From Oscillospiraceae bacterium (GTDB lineage Bacteria; Bacillota; Clostridia; Oscillospirales; Oscillospiraceae), in the NCBI GenBank assembly GCA_020025395.1, contig JAHHSE010000001.1:1-36739 (forward strand): a stretch of 36,739 nucleotides of DNA, given 5' to 3'. Positions 1 through 7,109 of this stretch are shown here, in pieces. Within the stretch, counting starts at the first letter, position 1. Every line of letters begins with the position of its first letter. The notes below the pieces were generated by a model. It had not been told where the DNA came from, did not search any database, and saw only the letters and a list, made by a program, of their open reading frames with translations. The translations under genes and the position numbers were made by a program.

Positions 1-52
1 CCCCGACCTGCTGATTACAAATCAGCTGCTCTACCAACTGAGCTACACCAGC
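1..52 (-). tRNA. tRNA-Thr (anticodon UGU), 3' end cut by window edge
   Basis: Read on the minus strand, this gives an acceptor 5' strand GCTGGTG, a D-arm (GCTC AGTTGGTA GAGC), and an anticodon stem GCTGA/TCAGC closing the 7-base loop TTTGTAA, whose anticodon is TGT (threonine). The variable region and the start of the T-arm (AGGTCGGGG) run off the left edge, so about 20-25 bases are missing. It is preceded by a good sigma-A promoter and may be the first tRNA of an operon continuing to the left. Confidence 0.93.
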
Positions 53-78
53 ATTTCGTATCCACGACAGCGAAGTTT

Positions 79-107
79 ATTTTAACAGATGAGTGGAGGA
101 TTGTCAA
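79..107 (-). promoter_or_regulatory. sigma-A promoter of the tRNA-Thr transcript
   Basis: On the minus strand TTGACA (107-102) and TAAAAT (84-79) are separated by exactly 17 bases, and the tRNA starts at 52. Because this promoter covers 79-107, an upstream ATG at 89 on the plus strand is an unlikely start for the following small gene. Confidence 0.82.
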
Positions 108-151
108 GAAAAAGCTTGTATATTTTTAAAAGGAATTTTTCAGGTCCTTGT

Positions 152-310
152 GTGTACCCGCTCCGGGACATTCAGCTGGAGTCTCCGGCTGCCTGGTGCG
201 AGGAGTGTGGAGGAGAAATTTACCGGATGGATCCGGTGATCTGGGATCAGGCTTTTGTCCTCTGTCCGGCCTGCCTGGTCCAAAAAATGAGAAAGGAACG
301 GAACAAATAG
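152..310 (+). CDS. small zinc-ribbon-type protein
   Basis: A 52-residue protein with two cysteine pairs (CEEC near residues 16-19 and CPAC near 38-41), the spacing of a small zinc ribbon or rubredoxin-like knuckle. The GTG at 152 is preferred as start: an AGG lies 7 bases upstream, and the alternative ATG at 89 would sit inside the divergent tRNA promoter. It is followed within 5 bases by another tiny gene and then by an HTH gene, so the three look co-transcribed. No specific function is recognised. A role in regulating the phage module opposite is only a guess from proximity. Confidence 0.55.
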   Translation: MYPLRDIQLESPAAWCEECGGEIYRMDPVIWDQAFVLCPACLVQKMRKERNK

Positions 311-314
311 AGGA

Positions 315-548
315 ATGACCTTGTTGGAGCTTTCTGCGCAATATGACCTTCAGGCCCAGATTTTACGGGAGCGGATAACGGAGCTTCAGCTCCGCTGGGC
401 CAAGTGTAAAAATGAGTCCCTCCGCTCCGCCCTGGCGGAGCGGATTCGGACCCTTACCGTTATGCGGCGGGAGGCCCGGGAGCTTGCCGTCCTGTGCGCC
501 CGCTATTACGAAAGGGGGTACCGCCGAAATGAACGATACACGATATAG
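315..548 (+). CDS. small charged helical protein, unknown function
   Basis: A 77-residue protein, very rich in Arg, Glu and Leu, with a helical heptad-like pattern through most of its length. There is no signal peptide or membrane segment. A GAGG at 310-313 is too close to the ATG at 315 but well spaced for the in-frame TTG codons at 321/324, so the true start may be two or three codons later. Its end overlaps the start of the next gene (529) by 20 bases, which suggests translational coupling to the HTH protein. It resembles small accessory proteins seen beside phage-type sigma-like regulators, but no family is recognised. Confidence 0.55.
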   Translation: MTLLELSAQYDLQAQILRERITELQLRWAKCKNESLRSALAERIRTLTVMRREARELAVLCARYYERGYRRNERYTI

Positions 549-852
549 GCGCGGGACCCGGTATGCCGCGGATATGGCGGCCTACTCCCGCGCCATGAGT
601 GAGGAGAATACCAATACCAGATCTCTAAATCGGATGAAGCAGAATCTGATACGGGCACTGAAACACGATGTGACCCCCCGTCAGCGGGAAATGCTCACCC
701 TGTATTACGCCAAGGGACTCAATATGCGGCAGATTGCCGATCTGCTTGGTGTGAATAAGTCCACCGTCTCCCGGACGGTGAAGCGGGGAGAGATTCGAAT
801 CAAGCGCTGCATCCGATACGGGGCGGATGTTTTTCTCCGGGAGGAGGAATAA
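529..852 (+). CDS. sigma-70 region 4-like HTH protein
   Basis: A 107-residue protein whose C-terminal half is a sigma-70 region-4-type helix-turn-helix. Residues about 49-62 read TPRQREMLTLYYAK, followed by the recognition unit around residues 65-91 (MRQIADLLGVNKSTVSRTVK). The N-terminal part is basic and lacks region 2, so it cannot be a complete sigma factor; it is more likely an activator or anti-sigma partner of the ArpU/Xpf kind. The start at ATG 529 is set by AAAGGGGG at 511-518. It is the last gene of a three-gene unit ended by the hairpin at 857-902. In B. subtilis PBSX, late transcription is driven by the small sigma-like protein Xpf, so this is a candidate regulator of the structural operon at 1696-14709. 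That link is inference. Confidence 0.8.
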   Translation: MNDTRYRRGTRYAADMAAYSRAMSEENTNTRSLNRMKQNLIRALKHDVTPRQREMLTLYYAKGLNMRQIADLLGVNKSTVSRTVKRGEIRIKRCIRYGADVFLREEE

Positions 853-856
853 TAGA

Positions 857-902
857 GCCGGACCGGGGAGGCGCTTGCTTTCCGGTCCGGCCCCTTTTCT
901 TT
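857..902 (+). terminator. Rho-independent terminator after the small HTH operon
   Basis: The arms GCCGGACCGG (857-866) and CCGGTCCGGC (882-891) are perfectly complementary and are followed by CCCTTTTCTTTT. It separates the small operon from the HAD gene. Confidence 0.8.
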
Positions 903-953
903 TCCACAGAACCATGATAAAATGGGAAAAACAATTTGTGAAAGGAAACCGTT

Positions 954-1604
954 ATGACCTACCAGGCTGTATTTTTTGACTTTGACTATACCCTGGGAGA
1001 TGCCACCGATGCCATTTTGGCGGGATTTTCCCACGGAATGACCCAGCTGGGTCAGCCTGTTCCGGATCGGGAGACCATCCGCAGGACGGTGGGTCTCCCT
1101 TTGGAGCTGGCCTATGAGCGGCTCACCGGGGATCAGAACCCCGCGCATAAGTCCCAATTTCGGGATGCCTTTGCCTCCGTGGCCCGCCCCATGCAGCTCC
1201 AGGGGGTGCCCCTCTTCCCCGGCGGGGCCGAACTGCTTCACGCCCTCCACAGGGCGGGGGTCCATCTGGCCATCGCCTCCACCAAACAGCAGTCCACCCT
1301 GGAAACCATTCTGCACGGACACGGCCTTTTGGACCTGCTGGATTTTGTCATCGGCGGGGACAGCGTGGACCACGCCAAACCAGCCCCCGACTGTCTTCTG
1401 CTTGGGATGGAGCGTCTGCACCTCAAGCCGGAACAGCTGCTCTTCTGCGGTGACACCACCATTGATGCCGCCACCGCTCAGGCGGCTGGCTGTGACTTTG
1501 CCGCCGTCCTCAACGGCACCACCCCCAAGGAGGCCTTTGATTCCTATCCCAAGGTATTTACGGCCCCGGATCTCCCCGCCCTCCAGGCCTTTTTGGGCCT
1601 TTGA
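954..1604 (+). CDS. HAD-family hydrolase (phosphoglycolate phosphatase-like)
   Basis: A 216-residue cytosolic haloacid-dehalogenase-type phosphatase. Motif I is DFDYT (nucleophile D9, acid/base D11), motif II is the IAST segment ending at about T110, motif III is K142 in AKPAPD, and motif IV is GDTTID (about 166-171). The helical cap between motifs I and II (about residues 17-90) is the small type-I cap of the Gph/PgmB group. The substrate cannot be read from sequence; phosphoglycolate, pyrophosphate or sugar phosphates are all possible. The ATG at 954 has AAAGGAAA upstream. The gene stands alone, convergent with the phage operon and sharing the terminator that follows. Confidence 0.9.
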   Translation: MTYQAVFFDFDYTLGDATDAILAGFSHGMTQLGQPVPDRETIRRTVGLPLELAYERLTGDQNPAHKSQFRDAFASVARPMQLQGVPLFPGGAELLHALHRAGVHLAIASTKQQSTLETILHGHGLLDLLDFVIGGDSVDHAKPAPDCLLLGMERLHLKPEQLLFCGDTTIDAATAQAAGCDFAAVLNGTTPKEAFDSYPKVFTAPDLPALQAFLGL

Positions 1605-1620
1605 TCCCCCCAAACAAACC

Positions 1621-1668
1621 AAAGCACCCTCTCTTCGGGCCGATAACCCGGAAGAGAGGGTGCTTTTT
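1621..1668. terminator. bidirectional terminator between the HAD gene and the phage operon
   Basis: Left arm AAAGCACCCTCTCTTC (1621-1636) and right arm GAAGAGAGGGTGCTTT (about 1651-1666) form a long perfect stem. The right side ends in a T-run and the left side in an A-run, so it can stop transcription from both convergent units. Confidence 0.85.
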
Positions 1669-1695
1669 ACCGTTCAGGGATGGTTTCTCCCTTTT

Positions 1696-2292
1696 TCATC
1701 CCTGTGGACCTTTCACCGTTTTCGTTTCCGCTACAGATTTTTCCAGTTCCTCCCAGCTCATCCCTGTCCCCTCTAATTGGGCCCAGGTTCGGTACCGCTG
1801 CTCCATCAGCGCCCAGGTGACATACCAAAACAGGTATTCAATCCCCAGATGACAGGGAAGGATATCCTCAATGATCTTCCGCATCTCCTCATATCCCTCC
1901 GGGATACCGGGTACCTCAGGGAAGTGGATGGACACCGTCTGGGTCTTTTCCCCCTCGCTGGCCACCGCATTCAGACCGCAGCCGGCCAGGTTGTCATTAA
2001 TGGCTTCCAGGGTAAAGCTGTCTCCTCCCACCCGAAGGAGGGCGGCGATGGCTGCCCTCCGCCGCTCCTGATCCTTGGTGATGGGGCGGCGGGAAAAAAG
2101 GCGCTCGATAGCGGTCAGCCCCTCCTCCCCCGCTGTGGTCAGATCCGCCTGACGATGGATTTCATCCAAAAAGCGGTGGATCTCATCCATCGCCTCCCCC
2201 AGACTCTCCAGCTCAGCACCGTTCAAGGTCCCCTCCAACCGATAGACCCCCAAAGGGCGGAGAAGCTCTTTCATGTAGGTTCCATAGCTCAC
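1696..2292 (-). CDS. XkdU-like tail protein (DUF2313 / gpI-type)
   Basis: A 198-residue protein, the last gene of the structural operon, directly after the J-like wedge. It has the layout of the XkdU/YmfQ (DUF2313) family: an N-terminal ELLRPLGVY segment, a helical middle and a C-terminal tryptophan/tyrosine-rich stretch (LFWYVTWALMEQRYRTW). In phages this protein joins the baseplate edge to the tail fibre. The start is a GTG overlapping the TGA of the previous gene (GTGA). A tail fibre gene normally follows, but here the operon ends in a terminator. Confidence 0.82.
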   Translation of the reverse strand: MSYGTYMKELLRPLGVYRLEGTLNGAELESLGEAMDEIHRFLDEIHRQADLTTAGEEGLTAIERLFSRRPITKDQERRRAAIAALLRVGGDSFTLEAINDNLAGCGLNAVASEGEKTQTVSIHFPEVPGIPEGYEEMRKIIEDILPCHLGIEYLFWYVTWALMEQRYRTWAQLEGTGMSWEELEKSVAETKTVKGPQG

Positions 2293-3341
2293 AGGGCGGT
2301 CACCTCGATTCCGGCGGACTGGGGCAGCTCATCCGGCCCCAGCTCCACATCGGCTGCGGGACTCAAAATGGCGTAATTTTCCACGCCCGGAACATCAAAG
2401 ACAGCCTTTCCCAGCTCGGCCCGCAGAAGATTTTTCCCCAGCTGCCCGCCTTGAAAGAAGACGGAAAGGACTTTTTGGACCTCCTGCCGCACCTGGCTGG
2501 CATCAAAGGAGTCTTTGGCCTTCACCGCCGCCTGGATTTTGACCTCCTTCCGTGTGGGACCTTTGACCTCCACATCCACAGCGATCTCCCGGCGGCTTTC
2601 AAAATAGGACTTTACCGCTTGAATCAGGTCGGGTTCCGGTGTCCCGGCATGGGTGGCAATGATGACATCCACCGTACCGATTCCCCTTTTTCGGGGAATG
2701 ACGCTGGCAGCCGCCACCTGGGGAAAGGAGAGGGCGCCCTGTTGATAAAAGGCGGCGTTGGCCCCGTTGGGCAGACGCTTGTATGTCTCTAAAATCCGTT
2801 TCCGCAGGGCCTCATCCTCCTCCTGGTCCACCCCGCCTATAAAGGGCTGCGGGTTGGTGCATCGGCTCACCCCCACCGGGGCCACCGCCATGGAGAGGAT
2901 GCTCCCCTCCGCCACATTTCCCACCAGGCCCGTCTCCACGGCCTGGGCGGGGACATCCACCTGGGTCTGCCCCGCCTTCAGCGTCCCCGTCTGGCTGGTT
3001 TCAAAGCGCACCAGCCCCGCCGTCATGCAGATGGTTCCCGCCGGGATCGTCAAATCGGTGGAAAGGGGCTCATCCACAGAAAAGCGGAGATTTCCCTTTG
3101 CCCTGGCCGCCTCCCGGCGGCTCACCCCCCGCAGCAACGCGTGTCGATCCAGATATTCCCCCATGGCAGACTGGGGAAAGCATTGCCGCGCGGTCCACTC
3201 CGCCTGTGTATAGAGACTGACCAGCTCTGCCGCCACCGTATAGAGCCGTACCGCCAGATCTCCGGAATTGGAGGCCTGGATTCCCGTTTTTTCGGTGAAG
3301 GCCGCCATCATCTCCCCATAGATTTCCTCAACTGATTTCAT
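2289..3341 (-). CDS. baseplate J-like wedge protein (XkdT-like)
   Basis: A 350-residue protein of the Baseplate_J / gp6-like family. The N-terminus is helical (residues about 1-75). The centre has the usual beta-rich segment with LTIPAGTICMTAG, the conserved GxVGNV element (ETGLVGNVAEGSIL) and the GGVDQEEDEALRKRIL motif that marks the family. It forms the outer wedge of contractile-tail baseplates. Full length for a PBSX-type XkdT. GGGAGG lies just upstream of the ATG. It sits between the gp25-like gene and the XkdU-like gene, as in PBSX. Confidence 0.93.
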   Translation of the reverse strand: MKSVEEIYGEMMAAFTEKTGIQASNSGDLAVRLYTVAAELVSLYTQAEWTARQCFPQSAMGEYLDRHALLRGVSRREAARAKGNLRFSVDEPLSTDLTIPAGTICMTAGLVRFETSQTGTLKAGQTQVDVPAQAVETGLVGNVAEGSILSMAVAPVGVSRCTNPQPFIGGVDQEEDEALRKRILETYKRLPNGANAAFYQQGALSFPQVAAASVIPRKRGIGTVDVIIATHAGTPEPDLIQAVKSYFESRREIAVDVEVKGPTRKEVKIQAAVKAKDSFDASQVRQEVQKVLSVFFQGGQLGKNLLRAELGKAVFDVPGVENYAILSPAADVELGPDELPQSAGIEVTAL

Positions 3342-3353
3342 CCGTTTCCTCCC

Positions 3354-3698
3354 TTACAGATCCATTTTGATCTCCATCGCCTCCCCCTTCCAGTCCAGCA
3401 GCAGGGTCAAAAGAAGGTTTCCCCCCTCCTCTTCCACCAGCGCCTCCGTCACTGACAGATCCGCCTCTTCCGCCAGGGCCTCGGCGGCATACTGCCGAGC
3501 CAGTCCCGGCCTTGCGGAGGGTTTTTCCCGGTTCAGGGTGTAGAGGCGGCTCCCCAGACGGGGCAAAAAGGGGAACTGCCCCCGACGGGCGGTGAGCTTC
3601 CACAGAACCCGCTGAAGCAGCTCCTCCCGTCCCTCCACCCGAAGCAGTCCCCCTTTTCCATCGGGCTGATAGTCCCCATTCTGTAAAAAAAGTTCCAT
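3354..3698 (-). CDS. gp25/XkdS-like baseplate protein
   Basis: A 114-residue protein occupying the XkdS (DUF2634) position between spike and J-like wedge. The fold pattern matches gp25/W proteins: a beta start ending in LFLQNGDYQPDG, then a helical EELLQRVLWKLTARRG segment, then the FPFLPRLGSRLY turn typical of the family, and a C-terminal beta pair. It would anchor the wedge to the sheath at the inner baseplate. The start ATG lies 3 bases after the upstream stop. The identification rests on motif and position together. Confidence 0.8.
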   Translation of the reverse strand: MELFLQNGDYQPDGKGGLLRVEGREELLQRVLWKLTARRGQFPFLPRLGSRLYTLNREKPSARPGLARQYAAEALAEEADLSVTEALVEEEGGNLLLTLLLDWKGEAMEIKMDL

Positions 3699-3701
3699 CT
3701 C

Positions 3702-4088
3702 TTACTTGTCCCCTTCCAGCTGCCGAAGAATGAAATCCTCCAGCCGTTCTCCATTGACGGTGACTGCTCCGGTCAGCTCCACGGTCTCCTCTCCGCAGGT
3801 TACTCCGGCCTCTCCCGTCCCCAGACGAACCTCTCCGGGATTTAGATCTCTCTCCTTCATCTCACTTCCCAGGATAAAGGTCCTCTCCCCGGCCAGACCG
3901 GTTTTCAGAACCAGCACCTCCTGTCCCACCTGGGGACGCCAGGCATAGCCTCCGGGGGTGCAGAGGGCCACATTTCTCCGCTCCCCCGAAAGATAGACCG
4001 CCATCTCTGTTCCCGACACCGTCACGGGACCGCTCTCGGCGGAGACCTCCTCCACTGTTTTTTCCTCTCTTCCTCTGGACAGCCACAT
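3702..4088 (-). CDS. baseplate spike / gpV-like protein (XkdR position)
   Basis: A 128-residue beta-rich protein in the position of XkdR, after the hub gene. Residues about 20-85 have an OB-fold-like pattern (SGTEMAVYLSG, then RPQVGQEVLVLKTG and ERTFILGS), as in the gpV/gp5 family. The C-terminal part has short repeated beta strands (EVRLGTGEAGVTCGEETVEL) like the start of a spike helix. It probably forms the tip piercing the target envelope. No lysozyme domain is present. AAGGAGGGGAGG precedes the ATG. Confidence 0.75.
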   Translation of the reverse strand: MWLSRGREEKTVEEVSAESGPVTVSGTEMAVYLSGERRNVALCTPGGYAWRPQVGQEVLVLKTGLAGERTFILGSEMKERDLNPGEVRLGTGEAGVTCGEETVELTGAVTVNGERLEDFILRQLEGDK

Positions 4089-4111
4089 AGGCCCTCCCCT
4101 CCTTTTCCCCT

Positions 4112-5053
4112 CTAAAAGATTCCCTCCGGCGGACCCAGCACCAGAGTGGTTTCGCTTCCTCTTTCATCCAGGGTAACCACACTCTCCCGCACCCGCCAGG
4201 TTCCGCTCCACCCGGTCCTCTCCATTCGGATCAGGTCGCCGGGCCAGGCAAAGAAGAGGGTGGGCACGGCAATGGTCAGGCTGCGCCGGGTTCCCCAGGA
4301 TTTGTCCAGCTGAAACCGTCCACTGTAGCGCATGGCCTGTGTTCCCAATTTTCCGTTGGTGGTGATGACCCGGCGGCATCGTCCCCCCTCCGCCACAAAG
4401 GCGGGATTTTCCACCCGCTCGATGGTTTTTCTGCTTTTGTTTCTCACCAGAATCTCTGAAATGACCCCATACCGCCGCTCGGTCTGGGTCAGACGGGTCA
4501 CCGGAACCCGCTCCCCCAGGATTTTTTCCGTCCCCTGAAAGGGAGCCAGCAGCAGCCTTCCCTCCTGGTCAAATCTGGGCTGAACCCCTCCGTGATAGCG
4601 GCAAAACTGATACAAAACCTGCCATTCACTCTGTCCGGCAGACACGGAAAAGCCCTGACAGGGAGGAATGCTCTCCTTCTTAACCACCGAGATCCCATAG
4701 GGGGTCACATGATTGCGCAGGATATCCTCCAGCGTGGCGGTGCTGTAATCTGCGGCCTCCGCCTCATTGTCCAGCAAAAGGGCAGCCATGCTTCGCCCGG
4801 TGAGGATTACCCTTCGGCCCTGCTTTCCCTGGGTCCACTCCACCTCGTCCAGGACCCCGGTAAAAACCCGTTTTCCCCGGTCCACTGCGTAAAACCGCAC
4901 TGCCTTCTGATAGGCCCTCTCATCCTCCGGACGGAACAGACACTCCACCCAAAAGCTGTCACAGGGGACGCCGCAGGCATACTCCATCCGCCAGGCCAGC
5001 AGCTCCGGCAATTCATAGTGGATCCCCTCACAGGTAATAATGGCTCCCTTCAT
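4112..5053 (-). CDS. baseplate hub protein (XkdQ / gpD-like)
   Basis: A 313-residue protein matching the XkdQ family, related to late-control gpD / gp27 hubs. The N-terminal domain has CDSFWVECLF and FTGVLDEVEW strands, and the middle has a helical DYSTATLEDILRN segment. The C-terminal part is an OB-like domain with the FFAWPGDLIRM and GTWRVRESVVTLD strands. The trimeric hub holds the spike and connects to the tail tube. The start is the ATG at 5053, overlapping the previous TGA (ATGA) with AAGG nearby. The frame is open further upstream, but that part overlaps the LysM gene and is not used. Confidence 0.85.
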   Translation of the reverse strand: MKGAIITCEGIHYELPELLAWRMEYACGVPCDSFWVECLFRPEDERAYQKAVRFYAVDRGKRVFTGVLDEVEWTQGKQGRRVILTGRSMAALLLDNEAEAADYSTATLEDILRNHVTPYGISVVKKESIPPCQGFSVSAGQSEWQVLYQFCRYHGGVQPRFDQEGRLLLAPFQGTEKILGERVPVTRLTQTERRYGVISEILVRNKSRKTIERVENPAFVAEGGRCRRVITTNGKLGTQAMRYSGRFQLDKSWGTRRSLTIAVPTLFFAWPGDLIRMERTGWSGTWRVRESVVTLDERGSETTLVLGPPEGIF

Positions 5054-5634
5054 CCAGACACCTTGATTCTTTCTCCCACCCGAATGAGGTTTGGGTTTTT
5101 GATCTGTGGATTCAGGGCGATCAGCCTGGAGAGGGCCAATCCATATTGCCGGGCCAGATCCCAAAGGGTATCCCCCTTCACCACAATGTGATAGGCTGCG
5201 GTTCCGCTCTGCGCCCGGGTCTCGGCTCCCCCTGTCCCCGTCTGGGGAGAGGGGACCTCCTTCAGCCCCTCCTGACTGGGCGGGGGGCACTCCCAGAAGG
5301 TGAATCGGTAACGGACATAGTCTGCCCGCGGCTCCTGGGCCAGGGCCAGCTCCACAAACCAGACCTTTGCCGCCTGCCACACCGGATGGACCAGCATCCC
5401 CGGCGTATTCTCATAGTAGATGGAGGCCAGGGCCTGAAAGGTCCGATAAGCCTCCGGACCCACAAAGACCCCTTCCCCCCGCATCACACGGTAGCCCTGC
5501 CCCAGAGATTCCAGCTGGCAGTCGCCTCCCGGCATGGGATGGGCGGCCACCCGCCGCTCATAGTCGATGGAGTAGGTGTAGGGATTGTGAGGCCAAACAA
5601 AATTTTTATACCGCATGGGTGCCAAACGACTCAT
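5050..5634 (-). CDS. LysM baseplate protein (XkdP-like)
   Basis: A 194-residue protein. The N-terminal part (NFVWPHNPYTYSIDYERR onward, about residues 1-115) resembles the XkdP/gp53 tail-core family, and the C-terminus (about 146-192) is a LysM domain (IVVKGDTLWDLARQYG ... IRVGERIKV). Between them is a Pro/Thr/Gly linker. In PBSX-type tails this protein connects tube to baseplate, and its LysM domain may hold peptidoglycan or act structurally. It overlaps both neighbours by 4 bases (ATGA at each end), showing tight operon packing. The Shine-Dalgarno is weak, consistent with coupling. Confidence 0.9.
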   Translation of the reverse strand: MSRLAPMRYKNFVWPHNPYTYSIDYERRVAAHPMPGGDCQLESLGQGYRVMRGEGVFVGPEAYRTFQALASIYYENTPGMLVHPVWQAAKVWFVELALAQEPRADYVRYRFTFWECPPPSQEGLKEVPSPQTGTGGAETRAQSGTAAYHIVVKGDTLWDLARQYGLALSRLIALNPQIKNPNLIRVGERIKVSG

Positions 5635-6482
5635 TGCCAGGAAAACCCCCCATCATATCTCCGTGCGTCCCGCTGGAAGATTCGATCCAGGGCCGCCGCC
5701 TCCCATACCGCTCCCTCTGATCTGTTCTCCCTCCCCTCCGGGGAGGGGAAGAAAAGTTCTTTTTGAGGCCTTCGATAGTCGGCCTCCTGGCGGGTTCGCA
5801 CCATCCGTTCATAAAACTGCCGGGGAAAGGATCGGACCTTCGACTCCCCCATGGCGCTCATGGGGGCGGCATACATTCCGCCTTCCCCCCGCACGGTCTC
5901 TCCCAGGGCTTCCATGGGATCGATTGTCTCCCGTGGAAACACCCCCTCCTGCCGGACCAGCCCATCCAGCGGACTTTCCTTTTCGCTCCTGGTCCTGACC
6001 GTCTCCTCTGTCTGCGGAATCGTTTTTCTTTCTCTCTGCGGAGTCTCCGCTCCACTCTCCGTCCCCCTTCTGGAAAGGGCCGGAAAAGATCCGGGGGCTT
6101 TCCATGAAAGGAGCCGATTCCAGAAGGTGTCCCAGGTCATGCCCTTTCCCTCCCGGCTTTTTGGGTTGGAGAACACCCCTTCCTGCCGGATTAGCTCTCT
6201 TCCCTCCGGGGAAAAAAGCGCCTCCTTCTCAGGGGAGTTGCCCACTTTCCCCTCCGTGCCGCTCTGCCGGTACCGGGAGGGAGGGTCATCCCCTTCCCTC
6301 CGATCTCTCCTTGAGGAATGCTCCTCCCTCTCCTTCTGCAAAGGCCCCTGATTTCCCTGTTTCTTCCAAGGGGAGGAGGGCCTCCCTCTTCGACGAATCG
6401 GCTGAATGGAGGTGAGAAGCCCCTCCGGGATCTCCTCACTCTCCTCTTCCCGATCCAACAGATGTTCAAGCCAGTCTGTCAT
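5631..6482 (-). CDS. short hydrophilic protein in the tape-measure slot
   Basis: A 283-residue protein, very rich in Arg, Glu, Pro and Ser and probably largely disordered, with no transmembrane segment. It sits between the frameshifted tail chaperones and the LysM protein, where PBSX encodes the tape measure XkdO at over 1000 residues. Degenerate internal repeats are visible: RQEGVF occurs twice (about residues 99-104 and 187-192), and ALFSPEGRE is echoed by LFFPSPEGRE. The C-terminus (AALDRIFQRDARRYDGGF) looks ordered and conserved-like. If it is the tape measure, the usual 0.15 nm per residue rule gives a tail near 40 nm. It could instead be a minor tail protein, with the tape measure lost. 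GGAGGGGGAGGAG precedes the ATG. Confidence 0.72.
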   Translation of the reverse strand: MTDWLEHLLDREEESEEIPEGLLTSIQPIRRRGRPSSPWKKQGNQGPLQKEREEHSSRRDRREGDDPPSRYRQSGTEGKVGNSPEKEALFSPEGRELIRQEGVFSNPKSREGKGMTWDTFWNRLLSWKAPGSFPALSRRGTESGAETPQRERKTIPQTEETVRTRSEKESPLDGLVRQEGVFPRETIDPMEALGETVRGEGGMYAAPMSAMGESKVRSFPRQFYERMVRTRQEADYRRPQKELFFPSPEGRENRSEGAVWEAAALDRIFQRDARRYDGGFSWQ

Positions 6483-6775
6483 GCTCCTCCCCCTTCCTTC
6501 ATCCGCTGATACCTCTCCCAGTCAAAGGATGGGTTGTCCTCTCTCTCCCTCTCCCCCGCCGGATTGCCGCAGGCGGGGCACCGCCCCTCCTGTGCCTCCG
6601 CCCGACAGGCGGGGCAGAGGGCCTCCAGGGCCTCCTCCTCATCCAGCATCATGTTCAGAAGACACCAGAGGTAATCCCTGTCCATCAGTTTTTTGACTCG
6701 TTCCTCCGAGGGAAGCGCCCCAAAGGCTCGGAGCACACGCCATTTAAGGCGCTCATAGGGCGTATGCTCCAAGCT
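6479..6775 (-). CDS. tail assembly chaperone, -1 frameshift extension (gpT-like)
   Basis: This reading frame has no suitable start of its own in its conserved part and is entered by a -1 shift at the A7 run (6781-6775) of the upstream gene. The fused product would be about 209 residues (111 from the first frame, 98 from this one). The extension starts SLEHTPYERLKWRVLRAFG, contains an acidic helical segment, and ends in a zinc-ribbon-like pair CPAC...CPAC, which is unusual for this role. In contractile and siphophage tails the minor frameshifted chaperone recruits tube subunits to the tape measure. It ends 4 bases inside the start of the following gene. Confidence 0.8.
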   Translation of the reverse strand, partial: SLEHTPYERLKWRVLRAFGALPSEERVKKLMDRDYLWCLLNMMLDEEEALEALCPACRAEAQEGRCPACGNPAGEREREDNPSFDWERYQRMKEGGGA

Positions 6776-7107
6776 TTTTTTCTGGCATTTACCTCTTGCT
6801 CTCCCATGAGGATGGAGGGATTTTCCCTCTGATTGAAGGCACTCCATTGCTGCGCCAGCCGGTCGATTTCCTCCACCCGCAGGGCCTGTAATACCGCCTG
6901 CCCGTTTGGATAGAGGGGGCCGCCCTTTTTCTCCATGGCCCTGGCGAGCAGACAGGCGTTGGAGCAGAGGGGCTTCTCCCTCTCCTCCTGCCACAGCTCT
7001 GCCGCCTCCCGCCTGGCCTCCAGCACCTCCAGCGCGGTGAGAAGGCGCAGTGAGCGTCCCTCACCCAGCTCCAGCCTTGGGCCGGATCTCACTCCACTCT
7101 TTCTCAT
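6685..7107 (-). CDS. tail assembly chaperone (gpG-like)
   Basis: The 140-residue zero-frame product of the chaperone pair, mostly helical (LLTALEVLEARREAAELWQEE), placed directly after the tube gene as in PBSX (XkdN position). The ATG at 7107 is preferred over the GTG at 7113 because AAGG stands 8 bases before it. The first 111 residues are shared with the frameshifted long form. After the A7 slip site the zero frame runs another 29 residues before its stop, rich in Arg and Pro and probably not conserved. Confidence 0.82.
   Translation of the reverse strand: MRKSGVRSGPRLELGEGRSLRLLTALEVLEARREAAELWQEEREKPLCSNACLLARAMEKKGGPLYPNGQAVLQALRVEEIDRLAQQWSAFNQRENPSILMGEQEVNARKKAWSIRPMSALNGVCSEPLGRFPRRNESKN
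6775..6781 (-). other. programmed -1 ribosomal frameshift site (A7)
   Basis: The minus strand reads GCC AGA AAA AAA GCT. Both AAA codons can slip back one base on A AAA AAA, giving next codon AGC and continuing into the frame that stops at 6479. Position (tail chaperone genes) and geometry match the classical gpG/gpGT arrangement. Confidence 0.82.
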
Positions 7108-7109
7108 GG

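Noticed and set aside
1..52. tRNA-Thr as an attachment site for the phage module
   Set aside because: The 3' end, where integrases usually act, lies outside the window. No repeat of the visible part is found at the other end of the phage operon and no integrase is present.
89..151. N-terminal extension of the zinc-ribbon gene to ATG 89
   Set aside because: It overlaps the tRNA promoter, and the extra 21 residues are basic, low in character and preceded by no ribosome site.
705..1622. 305-codon minus-strand open frame over the HAD gene
   Set aside because: Shadow of the HAD phosphatase, whose catalytic motifs are all present on the plus strand.
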